Assembly (NCBI GenBank): GCA_937884755.1
Contig: CAKZYJ010000458.1
Location: 1 to 32,507, forward strand
DNA from: an uncultured Flammeovirgaceae bacterium
GTDB lineage: Bacteria; Bacteroidota; Bacteroidia; Cytophagales; Cyclobacteriaceae
Reading direction: 5' to 3'
Length of the DNA: 32,507 bases
Positions 17,079 through 25,085 of the stretch are shown in pieces. The position numbers and the translations under genes are program-made. The first letter of the stretch is position 1. Every line of letters starts with the position of its first letter. A model generated the notes under the pieces. The model searched no databases and was not told where the DNA came from. It saw only the letters and a program-made list of their open reading frames with translations.

Positions 17079-17900
17079 ATGAAAAGACAATTCATCGCCA
17101 TTATTTCTTTATTAGTTGCGGGTATGTTTTACGCCTGTACCCCTGCTACTGACTCTTCCCAGGAAACTGCGACCGAAGTACCGGAAGAAACAGCCCCTAT
17201 GCTGAGTATCTCCCCTGCGCCTGCCTCTCCCGAATACGCGGATGCTATGCTCACGGTAACCGGACCTTCGGATGGCTCAGTTCTGGCCAGTGGCGACTCA
17301 ATTGAGTTCACTTACAATGCCACAAACTACGAACTTGGGGTTATTACTTCTGATGCTGATCAAAAACCTCTGGCAAACTCTGGTAAGGGACAGCATATTC
17401 ATCTCATCTTAAATAACAATCCTTATTACGCTATTTATGAGCCGGAAGGGTTTAAGTTAGCACTGGACGATGGCCACTACGTAGCCTTGTCGTTTCTGTC
17501 ACGCTCCTACCACGAGAGTGTGAAAAATCCGGAAGCCTACAAAGTTTCTCAGTTTACGGTAGGTGAAGGTGATAGTGAGGAGGTGGATCTATCCCAGCCG
17601 ATGTTGTTTTATAGCCGCCCGAAAGGAACCTATACCGGTGCCGATACTGAAAGCGTACTGTTTGATTTTTATTTGGCTAATACTGAAATCGGGCCCGGAG
17701 GCAATCAGGTTAAAGTGAGCATCAATAGTGATACTACGTTTATGGTAGATCAGTGGCAACCCTACGTGATTAACGGAATGCCGATGGGTGATAATACTAT
17801 TAAGATTGAACTGGTAGATAGCAACGGAAATCTGATCGATAGTCCAATGAACAGCGTAGAGCGAACTTTTACATTAGAGGAGGGTAGTTCTGCAATGTAA
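17079..17900 (+). CDS. Conserved lipoprotein of unknown function
   Basis: A 273-residue protein with a lipoprotein signal (MKRQFIAIISLLVAGMFYAC, Cys20), then a Thr/Ser/Glu-rich linker to about residue 45. The body appears to hold two beta-rich halves of similar design. The first is about residues 55-165, with GPSDGSVLASGDSIEFTYNA, GKGQHIHLILNNNPYYAIYE and a FLSRSYHESVK segment. The second is about 170-270, with GTYTGADTESVLFDFYLANT and GNQVKVSINSDTTF. The GQHIHLIL stretch has two histidines and could bind a metal, but this is speculation. I do not recognise a named family. It is monocistronic, followed by a strong hairpin terminator at 17931-17954, and divergent from the dioxygenase gene. Confidence 0.8.
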   Translation: MKRQFIAIISLLVAGMFYACTPATDSSQETATEVPEETAPMLSISPAPASPEYADAMLTVTGPSDGSVLASGDSIEFTYNATNYELGVITSDADQKPLANSGKGQHIHLILNNNPYYAIYEPEGFKLALDDGHYVALSFLSRSYHESVKNPEAYKVSQFTVGEGDSEEVDLSQPMLFYSRPKGTYTGADTESVLFDFYLANTEIGPGGNQVKVSINSDTTFMVDQWQPYVINGMPMGDNTIKIELVDSNGNLIDSPMNSVERTFTLEEGSSAM

Positions 17901-17930
17901 ACATACAGCACTTGATATTGATGAAAGCTC

Positions 17931-17954
17931 AGCCCGATGGTTGGGCTTTTTTTC
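17931..17954 (+). terminator. Rho-independent terminator of the lipoprotein gene
   Basis: AGCCC (17931-17935) and GGGCT (17943-17947) form a 5-bp GC-rich stem with a 7-base loop, directly followed by a run of seven or more T. It lies 31 bases after the TAA of the lipoprotein gene and just past the end of the convergent VOC gene. The other strand lacks a good T-tract, so it mainly serves the + strand. Confidence 0.8.
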
Positions 17955-17955
17955 T

Positions 17956-18345
17956 TTACTTTTCGTATAATTCAATGGGCAAGCCGTCCGGGTCGGCAAA
18001 GAAAGTAAATCGCTTGCCGGTAAATTCATCGATTCGAATAGCTTCTACGGCAATTTGCTGCTGCTCTAGTTGAGCTTTGACCTGTGCAACATTATCTACT
18101 TCAAAAGCTAAGTGCCGCAGTCCGGCCGCTTCTGGGTAGGAAGGACGAGAGGGTGGATTAGGAAAAGAAAATAGCTCAATCTGATCGCTATCCCCTACCC
18201 GTAGGTCTAGTTTGTGGGAATTCCGTTCAGCTCGGTATGTCTCATTGATGATTTTCAATCCTAATATCTGGGTATAAAAGTGTTTAGAGCGCTTATAATC
18301 AGATACAATAATTGCGACGTGATGAACTTTTTGTAGGTGAAGCAT
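17956..18345 (-). CDS. VOC (glyoxalase/bleomycin-resistance) family protein, YaeR/SMU1112-like
   Basis: A 129-residue single-domain VOC protein. From ATG 18345 it reads MLHLQKVHHVAIIVSDYKRS, closely following the YaeR/SMU.1112c subgroup of small glyoxalase-like proteins. Probable metal ligands are His8/His9, Glu57 (QIELFSFPNPP), His78 (GLRHLAFEV) and Glu126 (GLPIELYE). The FTGKRFTFFADPDGLP block is also typical. The frame extends upstream to 18453, but that part overlaps the divergent mnmD gene and is unlike the family, so the shorter start is used. Members are thought to act on small electrophilic or glutathione/thiol-type substrates, but no activity is established for this subgroup. The gene is divergent from mnmD across a 66-base gap. 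Confidence 0.9.
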   Translation of the reverse strand: MLHLQKVHHVAIIVSDYKRSKHFYTQILGLKIINETYRAERNSHKLDLRVGDSDQIELFSFPNPPSRPSYPEAAGLRHLAFEVDNVAQVKAQLEQQQIAVEAIRIDEFTGKRFTFFADPDGLPIELYEK

Positions 18346-18411
18346 ACGAAAGTAACTATTCGGTTGAGAGGAAGTTTTTGATGTATAATGAAGTAACAGC
18401 AACGCTGATTT

Positions 18412-19101
18412 ATGGACAATATACAAATCATTGAAACCGGTGACGGTTCTCACACCCTACTGAATACTACGCTGGATGAAACCTACCACTCCCGGCATGG
18501 AGCTTGGCGAGAATCCGAACATGTATTTATTCAGCATGGCTTACAATATTGGTTAGATTCTCATCTGACCGCTTCCGCAATCCGAATTTTTGAGGTTGGA
18601 CTGGGAACCGGACTCAACGCATGGCTAACGATGATGAAAGCACAAGCTGTCTCTCAAGTTCAGTTCCACTATACTGCCTTAGAACCCTACCCGATTGCCG
18701 AGGTAGTTTTACAACAGTTGAATTATGTGCAACAGCAAGAACAGGCTAAAAAAGAATACTTTGCTGCCATCCACCAAGCGGATTGGAACCAACCTGAATC
18801 GTTATTAGAAAATTTTACGTTGGATAAGCAACAAATCAAATTAGAGGATTTAGAAGCTACCGAAAACTTTGATTTAGTCTACTTTGATGCCTTTGCTCCC
18901 AACAAGCAGCCTGAACTTTGGGAAAAGCCGGTTATCGAGAAAGTTACGAATCTACTCAATCCTTCAGGGGTGTGGGTCACCTACTCAGCGAAAGGCCAGC
19001 TAAAGCGAGATCTGAAATCACTAGGCTTGCAGGTAGAAACACTCTCTGGACCACCAGGCAAAGCCGAAATGGTGCGGGCGATAAAGTCTAGCTCAGCATA
19101 G
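18412..19101 (+). CDS. mnmD: tRNA (5-methylaminomethyl-2-thiouridine)(34)-methyltransferase MnmD
   Basis: A 229-residue SAM-dependent methyltransferase matching the MnmD half of MnmC. MnmD methylates 5-aminomethyl-2-thiouridine at the tRNA wobble position to make mnm5s2U. Motifs seen are IIETGDGSHTLLN, ETYHSRHGAWRESEHVF, the SAM loop IFEVGLGTGLNAWLT (residues about 59-73), TALEPYPI, and YFDAFAPNKQPELWEKPV with the D-A-F-A-P signature at 159-163. The end is TYSAKGQLKRDLKSLGLQV followed by GPPGKAEMVRA. As is common in Bacteroidota, it is free-standing, without the FAD oxidase domain of enterobacterial MnmC. It is expected to act in the cytoplasm. It is divergent from the VOC gene and followed by a region with inverted repeats. 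Confidence 0.94.
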   Translation: MDNIQIIETGDGSHTLLNTTLDETYHSRHGAWRESEHVFIQHGLQYWLDSHLTASAIRIFEVGLGTGLNAWLTMMKAQAVSQVQFHYTALEPYPIAEVVLQQLNYVQQQEQAKKEYFAAIHQADWNQPESLLENFTLDKQQIKLEDLEATENFDLVYFDAFAPNKQPELWEKPVIEKVTNLLNPSGVWVTYSAKGQLKRDLKSLGLQVETLSGPPGKAEMVRAIKSSSA

Positions 19102-19171
19102 ACAAGCAAGCTCACTAGTAAGTCGCGAGATGATCGTAAAACAGGAATCAGTCTGTCCACCTTCGTACAAA

Positions 19172-19250
19172 ATTGTTCGTATTTGAACAATGAAAAAGTG
19201 CCGAATAGGGCTGAAATACGCTACCAGGGATTGGCACGTCTTTTTCAATG
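19172..19250. repeat. Two adjoining inverted repeats after mnmD
   Basis: ATTGTTC (19172-19178) and GAACAAT (19185-19191) form a perfect 7-bp inverted repeat with a 6-base loop. A second pair follows. The arm at 19188-19202 (CAATGAAAAAGTGCC) faces the arm at 19233-19250 (GGCACGTCTTTTTCAATG), which is complementary except for a short internal bulge. The two structures share bases 19188-19191, so they cannot both be fully formed. This arrangement could be a terminator or attenuator between mnmD and the permease gene, or a small relic element. The function is not established. Confidence 0.5.
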
Positions 19251-19366
19251 AATAATGCGCAATGTACAATTAGCGGTTTCAACTAATGGTTGGTTTACTT
19301 CTCGAGCAGTTAATTGCACATTGTTATATATACATTGCGGGGCAACCCTTGCTAACAGCTAGAATT

Positions 19367-21718
19367 ATGTTTCGAAACTACCTCATCACGGCCCTTCGCT
19401 CATTTTCCAAGAAGAAAAGCTACACTTTCATCAATATTCTAGGTTTATCAGTTGGGTTAGCCAGTAGCTTTCTAATTCTTCTGTGGGTTCAGGATGAATA
19501 CCAGATGGATCGATTTCACGCGAATGAAGCAGAGCTGTATCAGGTTCTGCGTCATGTGCATTATAATAGCGGAACCGAAACCTATCAGACTATTCCCAAA
19601 CCTCTGGCGCAGGCATTAGAGGAAGAGTTTCCCGAGATTGAGGCGGCGGAACTACTTTACTGGCAGGAAGAATGGTTACTGGTTAACGGTGAGCATCGCT
19701 ACCGTGAGCAGGGTAATTACGTAGGAGAAGATTTTTTTGAGATATTTTCTTATCCACTGGTTGAGGGAGATCCTACGACGGTGCTTCAGAATATGGACGC
19801 TATTGTAATCTCTGAGACATTAGCTAGAAAATATTTCGGAGAACAGAACGCAGTAGGAAAAATCCTTCGGTTTGACGATCGAGAGGAGGTTCAAGTAAGT
19901 GGTGTATTTCGAGATATACCCAGGCAATCATCAATTTCCTTTGACTTTGTGCGGCCAATGAAGAAGTATATCCGCGAAAACAGCTGGGTAGAAAACTGGG
20001 ATAGTAACGGACTTCGTCTGTTTGTGATACTAGACCCACAGGCGGATGTAGACCGGTTGAATAGTAAAATTAAAGATATCATTGATACGCATGTGACACA
20101 TGAAGATGCGGACGTATTTCTCAAACCTTACGCCGACCGCTACTTGTATGGCAAATACGAAGATGGCCATCAGGTAGGAGGGCGCATTACCTACGTGCGG
20201 ATATTCTCCATTGTCGCGATATTCATACTGGTGATTGCCTGTATCAATTTTATGAATTTAGCTACTGCCCGTTCCGGACAGCGGGCTAAGGAAGTTGGCG
20301 TACGTAAAGCAATCGGTGCCAATAAGAAGCTACTAATAGGACAATTTATGGCCGAATCAACGGTAATTGTACTATTAGCGCTCTTTCTGGCGGTGCTGCT
20401 AGTGGAATTGACCCTTCCGTTCTTTAATCAGCTAATTAAAAAAGACATTACAATTAATTATGCTCATCCAACATTGCTGATCGGCGGTTTGATCGTGACC
20501 ATATTCACTGGGCTACTAGCAGGGAGTTACCCAGCACTGTTTCTATCATCGTTCCAGCCAGTGCGAGTACTGAAAGGGGCAATACAGCAAAGCCAGGGGG
20601 CTGCTTTATTTCGGAAAAGCCTAGTAGTATTTCAGTTTACCGTTTCAATTCTACTGGTGATCGGCACTGTAGTAGTCTATAATCAAATCAACTATATACT
20701 GAACAAAGATCTAGGACTAGAAAGGGAGAATTTAGTGTATACCTACCGAGAAGGTGCTCTTTACGACCAGTACGAAGCCTATAAGCAACAACTACTACAG
20801 CAACCTGGGATAGTAGGTGTAACGTCCAGCAGTCAAAGCCCACTCAGCATAGGTCGTTCTACTGGTAATATTGAGTGGAATGGAAAACAGGAAGACGATG
20901 ATATGGAATTCCTGATTGTTAATGCGGAATATGATTTCATATCAACGATGGGCATGAGGCTTAAGGATGGAAGGTATTTCTCGCCTGACTTTTCTACCGA
21001 TACTGCTAATTACGTTATCAACGAAGCAGCTGCTCGGGTTATGGAACTAACCGACCCGGTAGGTGAAGACTTAGCAGTGTGGGAAGAATCGGGGAAGATC
21101 ATTGGAATAGTGGAAGATTTCCACGCTACCTCTCTGCACCAACAGATTGAGCCGCTCGTCATTCGTTTAACCCCAGACGACACGTATCTTATATTTGTAC
21201 GAACCGAAACCGGAAAAACTGCCGAAGCATTGGCTAGTATGAAACAGGTTAGTGAAGCTGTCAATCCAGCGTATCCTTTTGAATATAAATTTGTGGATCA
21301 GACATTCCAGGAGACCTACCAAAGAGAGGAGATCATTGGTAAGTTAGCTACTATCTTTGCCTCAATGGCTATTCTAATTTCCTGCTTAGGCTTACTAGGG
21401 CTAGCTTCTTTCATGGCCGAGCAGCGTACCAAGGAGATTGGGGTACGTAAAGTACTAGGAGCATCTGTTGGTAATCTGGTCGTACTGCTTTCGCAGGATT
21501 TTACCAAATTAGTACTGATCGGTTTTCTAATCGCCAGCCCCATAGCCTATTATTTGATGAATTGGTGGTTGGAAGGATTTGAGTATAAGACCGAGTTGTC
21601 AGTAGCATTCTTCATACTGGCTGGCTTAGCTGCCTTGTTGATTGCCTGGCTAACGGTTGGCTATCAATCTGTGCGCGCAGCACGAGCTAACCCGGTGCAC
21701 TCGCTACGTAGCGAATAA
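19367..21718 (+). CDS. FtsX/MacB-type ABC transporter permease (fused two-unit form)
   Basis: A 783-residue inner-membrane protein with the layout MFRNYLITALRSFSKKKSYT (cytoplasmic start), TM1 (FINILGLSVGLASSFLILLW), a large MacB_PCD periplasmic domain (residues about 45-255), three TMs of a first FtsX domain (with RAKEVGVRKAIGANKKLL), TM (SLVVFQFTVSILLVIGTVV), a second periplasmic domain, and a second FtsX domain (QRTKEIGVRKVLGASVGNL), ending ANPVHSLRSE. Such proteins are very common in Cytophagales and work as efflux or mechanotransmission permeases. No ATP-binding subunit is adjacent. The frame runs upstream to 19286, but ATG 19367 gives the standard family N-terminus. It is probably monocistronic. 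Confidence 0.92.
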   Translation: MFRNYLITALRSFSKKKSYTFINILGLSVGLASSFLILLWVQDEYQMDRFHANEAELYQVLRHVHYNSGTETYQTIPKPLAQALEEEFPEIEAAELLYWQEEWLLVNGEHRYREQGNYVGEDFFEIFSYPLVEGDPTTVLQNMDAIVISETLARKYFGEQNAVGKILRFDDREEVQVSGVFRDIPRQSSISFDFVRPMKKYIRENSWVENWDSNGLRLFVILDPQADVDRLNSKIKDIIDTHVTHEDADVFLKPYADRYLYGKYEDGHQVGGRITYVRIFSIVAIFILVIACINFMNLATARSGQRAKEVGVRKAIGANKKLLIGQFMAESTVIVLLALFLAVLLVELTLPFFNQLIKKDITINYAHPTLLIGGLIVTIFTGLLAGSYPALFLSSFQPVRVLKGAIQQSQGAALFRKSLVVFQFTVSILLVIGTVVVYNQINYILNKDLGLERENLVYTYREGALYDQYEAYKQQLLQQPGIVGVTSSSQSPLSIGRSTGNIEWNGKQEDDDMEFLIVNAEYDFISTMGMRLKDGRYFSPDFSTDTANYVINEAAARVMELTDPVGEDLAVWEESGKIIGIVEDFHATSLHQQIEPLVIRLTPDDTYLIFVRTETGKTAEALASMKQVSEAVNPAYPFEYKFVDQTFQETYQREEIIGKLATIFASMAILISCLGLLGLASFMAEQRTKEIGVRKVLGASVGNLVVLLSQDFTKLVLIGFLIASPIAYYLMNWWLEGFEYKTELSVAFFILAGLAALLIAWLTVGYQSVRAARANPVHSLRSE

Positions 21719-21766
21719 GGAATACGGTAACTTCTTAGAGTTATAAAATAAGAGCGATTGCACAGT

Positions 21767-22117
21767 TCAGACAAACTGATAGGCCCAGTATATTAGCAGA
21801 AACTGCAAAGGAATTCTTACCCAAAGTGCCCAACTCGGAATCTTTCTGAATTTCTCGGATTGTAGCATGTAGACATGCGCCGGAAGAAAAGCTAGTAGCA
21901 TTAGTATAATTCCCCAAGCGGATAAGCTTCTAGTTTCCTCAAATAGTAATCCTACCCCAAAAGCAACTTCAAAAAAACCACTAATTAGTACTAACGCTTT
22001 ATGGTTAGGTAAATAAGGCGGAATAATCGCTTCGTACATGCTAGGCTTGACAAAATGAAACAACCCAGCTACGATGTACAAGCCAGCCATTACATATAAA
22101 CTAATTGTATTATACAT
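21767..22117 (-). CDS. DoxX-like small membrane protein
   Basis: A 116-residue protein with four predicted membrane spans. The DoxX/MauE-like pattern is YVMAGLYIVAGLFHFVKPSM, the loop IIPPYLPNHKALVLISGFFE, then FGVGLLFEETRSLSAWGII, MLLAFLPAHVYMLQ and WVRIPLQFLLIYWAYQF. The start ATG at 22117 is chosen because the frame upstream (to 22213) is unlike the family. Members are often annotated as quinol-oxidase subunit-like or as oxidoreductase-associated, but no function is established for this subgroup. It is convergent with the permease gene (48-base gap) and divergent from the Gfo/Idh/MocA gene. Confidence 0.85.
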   Translation of the reverse strand: MYNTISLYVMAGLYIVAGLFHFVKPSMYEAIIPPYLPNHKALVLISGFFEVAFGVGLLFEETRSLSAWGIILMLLAFLPAHVYMLQSEKFRKIPSWALWVRIPLQFLLIYWAYQFV

Positions 22118-22293
22118 TTCGGCAAAATAAGCGCTATAAAGATATGAAATAAGAAATGTAAAATATGAGTTAGAAGCTTTGTGCAAGTGCAAAGAATCCG
22201 ACGTGGAGCACAAGAAGTGAGTTTGCCCAGCCCCTAACTCTCAACTACGTAATAATTGAGTCATCGAACAATCGGACAATTCCCAAAATCCTG

Positions 22294-22301
22294 TATCTTC
22301 G
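22294..22301 (+). promoter_or_regulatory. Promoter-like -7 box before the oxidoreductase gene
   Basis: TATCTTCG matches TAnnTTTG at all but one base and lies 31 bases before the ATG at 22333. It resembles the box TAACTTCG upstream of the lipoprotein gene at 17079, also about 33 bases from its ATG. No clear -33 TTTG is seen. Tentative call by eye. Confidence 0.3.
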
Positions 22302-22332
22302 TTTGAAGAATATTACCGCAACCTACATCTGT

Positions 22333-23637
22333 ATGAACCGACGTGACTTTATTAAATCTGGCGCGAGTGCAACCGCCGGAGCTAGCTTAATTTATTCCCC
22401 TCTTTCTATTGCTCGTCCCTATCAGGATAAAAAATATACGACAGCCCTCATTGGCAGTGGTTGGTGGGGCATGAATATCCTGCGGGAAGCTATTGCTACT
22501 AACCGTTCCAAGGTAGTGGCGCTTTGCGATGTAGATCAGCAGCAGCTAGACCAAGCGATGGAAGAAACTGCTAAACTAACCAGCGACCAGCCCAAACGCT
22601 ATTCTGACTACCGCGAGCTATTAGCCACGGAAAAACCCGAAATCGTAATTGTAGCTACCCCCGACCACTGGCATCCTTTACAAACCATTGCTGCGGTAGA
22701 AGCTGGAGCGCATGTGTACGTAGAAAAACCTATTGGCCATACCATTAACGAAGGCAAAGCGATGGTGCGAGCTGCCCGAGCCAATAACCGCATGGTGCAG
22801 GTGGGCACCCACCGTCGGGTTTCGCCCCATAATATCTCAGGTATGGAATTTTTAAAGTCAGGGCGAGCTGGAAAGATCGGGATGGTACGGGCATTTGTGC
22901 ACTACGGAGGCGGCCCAGGTGAGCCTACCCCCGATTCGGAACCACCAGTGGGGCTAGATTGGGATATGTGGTGCGGACCGGCCGCTATGTTGCCTTATAA
23001 CGAGCGAATGCACCCTAAAGGGTTCCGACAGTTTCTGGAATTTGCTAACGGGCAGATCGGAGATTGGGGTATTCACTGGCTCGATCAGATACTCTGGTGG
23101 ACTGATGAGAAAGCGCCTAAATCGGTACATTCCATTGCGGCCCGGCATATCAAAAAAGATAATACCACCGCTCCAGATACCCAGGTGGTAAATTATGAAT
23201 TTGAGGATTTTACTGCCGTTTGGGAGCATCGCCAGTACGCTGCCAATCAAGCCGAAAAGCATAATATCGGTTGCTACTTCTACGGTACTGAAGGAACATT
23301 TCACATGGGCTGGCGCGATGGATGGACATTCTACCCTAGCAAAAAGGGGGGCGAAATTATCCACGTAGAGCCTCAGTTAAATGAACCCGATCAGCAAAAC
23401 ATTAAAGAGCTATGGGCTGATTTTTTATCGTCTATTGAGACGGGCAATCTTCCGGTTTGTGATATTGAGATTGGCCACCGTTCTACCAACATGAGCCTGC
23501 TAGGAATGCTATCTCACAAGCTAGGTAGAAGCATTGAGTGGGACGGTGAGAAAGAAATTATTCCGGGCGATACAGAGGCGAATGCGCTATTGGAACGAGA
23601 GTACCGCAGCCCCTGGCGGTATCCGGTAGTAACCTGA
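22333..23637 (+). CDS. Tat-exported Gfo/Idh/MocA family oxidoreductase
   Basis: A 434-residue NAD(P)-dependent oxidoreductase. The start ATG at 22333 gives MNRRDFIKSGASATAGASLI, a twin-arginine export signal (R-R-D-F-I-K), so the folded, cofactor-loaded enzyme is probably sent to the periplasm. The Rossmann domain follows: TTALIGSGWWGMNILREAI, VVALCDVD, EIVIVATPDHWHPLQTI and GAHVYVEKPIGHTINEG. The C-terminal domain has GTHRRVSPHN, GPGEPTPDSEPPVGLDWDMW and FANGQIGDWGIHWLDQILWW. These belong to the secreted Bacteroidota/Planctomycetota type. Members act on sugars or sugar derivatives; the substrate here is unknown. The frame extends to ATG 22303, but that start would put ten residues before the twin-arginine motif. 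An NTF2-like lipoprotein and a hydrolase gene follow on the same strand. Confidence 0.92.
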   Translation: MNRRDFIKSGASATAGASLIYSPLSIARPYQDKKYTTALIGSGWWGMNILREAIATNRSKVVALCDVDQQQLDQAMEETAKLTSDQPKRYSDYRELLATEKPEIVIVATPDHWHPLQTIAAVEAGAHVYVEKPIGHTINEGKAMVRAARANNRMVQVGTHRRVSPHNISGMEFLKSGRAGKIGMVRAFVHYGGGPGEPTPDSEPPVGLDWDMWCGPAAMLPYNERMHPKGFRQFLEFANGQIGDWGIHWLDQILWWTDEKAPKSVHSIAARHIKKDNTTAPDTQVVNYEFEDFTAVWEHRQYAANQAEKHNIGCYFYGTEGTFHMGWRDGWTFYPSKKGGEIIHVEPQLNEPDQQNIKELWADFLSSIETGNLPVCDIEIGHRSTNMSLLGMLSHKLGRSIEWDGEKEIIPGDTEANALLEREYRSPWRYPVVT

Positions 23638-23763
23638 TGTCCGAATTTCACGGGAGCATTTTTATTGTGGTGGAGTTACTGATGAAGAGACTGAAGATAA
23701 TCAGAAAAATCTGGTAGGCATAGTGAGTAATGTCTATCATAGCCGACTAACATTCAATAACCT

Positions 23764-24243
23764 ATGTTCTTCTCCCGAGCTAAGTATTTTCTATACGTTT
23801 TACTTATCGGTTGTACGCCTCGGTCCGAAAAATCACCCGTGAGTACTTCTACCGATGAGCAAATGATTACCGAGGTGAGCGCTGCCCGGGCTGAAGCTTT
23901 TAACCAGAGTGATGCTAAAGGTATTGCGAAGCACTTTACTGCCGATGCTATTCTAATGGCCCCAGGAAAAGGTGCGATGGTGGGGAAAGATTCGGTGCAG
24001 GCGTACTACCAAACCATTTTTGACCAGTACAAACCTGCTCTGGAAAGCCACTATGAAGAGGTTCTCGTCGAGGGAGATTTAGCCTACGGACGAGGTGAGG
24101 CTACCGTAACGCTGACTCCGCGCAAGGGTGGTAAACCAATTATATCTACTTCCAAATATTTAAATATTCTGCGTCGCCAGCCTGATGGTAACTGGAAAAC
24201 CACCCACGATATTTGGAACAGTAATAAAGGTGAGCCTGAATAA
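23764..24243 (+). CDS. NTF2-like (SnoaL/DUF4440-type) lipoprotein
   Basis: A 159-residue protein with a short lipoprotein signal (FLYVLLIGC, Cys17), then one NTF2-like domain. The helical start MITEVSAARAEAFNQSDAKG, then HFTADAILMAPGKGAMVGKD, YYQTIFDQY, VEGDLAYGRGEATVTLTPRK and RQPDGNWKTTHDIWNSN match the order of DUF4440/ketosteroid-isomerase-like proteins. Such domains can be enzymes or only bind small ligands; no catalytic residues can be assigned. It lies 126 bases after the oxidoreductase gene and 14 bases before the hydrolase gene, so it is probably cotranscribed with the latter. Confidence 0.87.
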   Translation: MFFSRAKYFLYVLLIGCTPRSEKSPVSTSTDEQMITEVSAARAEAFNQSDAKGIAKHFTADAILMAPGKGAMVGKDSVQAYYQTIFDQYKPALESHYEEVLVEGDLAYGRGEATVTLTPRKGGKPIISTSKYLNILRRQPDGNWKTTHDIWNSNKGEPE

Positions 24244-24257
24244 CCCCCGACTTTTCA

Positions 24258-25058
24258 ATGAGCGAGAAGACAGTTACTAGTGAGCAAGGCACAGTACATT
24301 ATTGGGTAGGTGGCCAGGGTAGCGAAACGCTCGTCTTTACCCACGGAGCCACGATGGATCATGCCTTGTTCAATCTCCAGCTACCCTATTTTCAGGATCG
24401 TTACCGGATTGTTACCTGGGATGTGCCCGCCCACGGTTGTTCACGTCCCTACGCCGGATTTTCGCTAAAAACAGCAGCGCAAATTTTGGTACAAATACTA
24501 GACGAAGAAAGCATCAGTCAGGTACACCTAATAGGCCAGTCAATGGGTGGATACATTAGCCAGATTGTAACGGTGGATTACCCCGATCGGGTGAGTTCTT
24601 TCTGTTCAGTGGGGGCTTCGCCGCTAGATATTTCGTACTACTCCCGCCTGGATCGTTGGCTGTTGTCCATTGCCCCGGCGCTCCTCCAGCTATACCCCTA
24701 CTCAATTTTAGTCAACAGTATTGCCAAACAGGTTAGCCAGCAACCGGAGTCGGAAGCTTACGCTCGTCGGGTACTCAGCAAGCTAACCAAAACCGAAGTT
24801 GCCCGGATTATGCGAGTGGTGTACGAAGGGGTAATTGCCTACTCGGAGCAAAGAATTCGTTTAACGTGTCCGATACTGATTACCTACGGTGAAATGGAAA
24901 AATCGGGTAAGGTAAAACCTTACTGCCAGAGATGGGCCAAAGAAGAAAGTCTCCCCTTGGTGGTAATTCCGGAAGCCGCTCATAACGCAAACCTAGATAA
25001 TGCTGCGGCTTTCAATCAGGTGTTGGATAATTTTCTGCAAAGGGTTACTGAACCGTAG
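24258..25058 (+). CDS. Alpha/beta hydrolase
   Basis: A 266-residue cytoplasmic alpha/beta-hydrolase-fold protein. The oxyanion-hole segment is VFTHGATMDHALF (residues about 26-38), and the nucleophile is Ser95 in HLIGQSMGGYISQI. The catalytic His is probably His242 (EAAHNANLD). The acid position lies in ITYGEMEKSGKV and appears to be Glu rather than the usual Asp. A helical cap is at about residues 125-195. The substrate is unknown; esterase, lactonase or C-C hydrolase are possible. It lies 14 bases after the NTF2-like lipoprotein gene on the same strand and close to a convergent pseudogene. Confidence 0.88.
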   Translation: MSEKTVTSEQGTVHYWVGGQGSETLVFTHGATMDHALFNLQLPYFQDRYRIVTWDVPAHGCSRPYAGFSLKTAAQILVQILDEESISQVHLIGQSMGGYISQIVTVDYPDRVSSFCSVGASPLDISYYSRLDRWLLSIAPALLQLYPYSILVNSIAKQVSQQPESEAYARRVLSKLTKTEVARIMRVVYEGVIAYSEQRIRLTCPILITYGEMEKSGKVKPYCQRWAKEESLPLVVIPEAAHNANLDNAAAFNQVLDNFLQRVTEP

Positions 25059-25085
25059 GGTTTGGTTCAAAAATCAGCCGACTTT

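Noticed and set aside
18346-18453. Longer N-terminus of the VOC protein
   Set aside because: It would overlap the start of mnmD on the other strand and does not resemble the family.
19286-19366. Longer N-terminus of the permease
   Set aside because: The extra 27 residues are unlike the family; ATG 19367 gives the standard MFRNY start.
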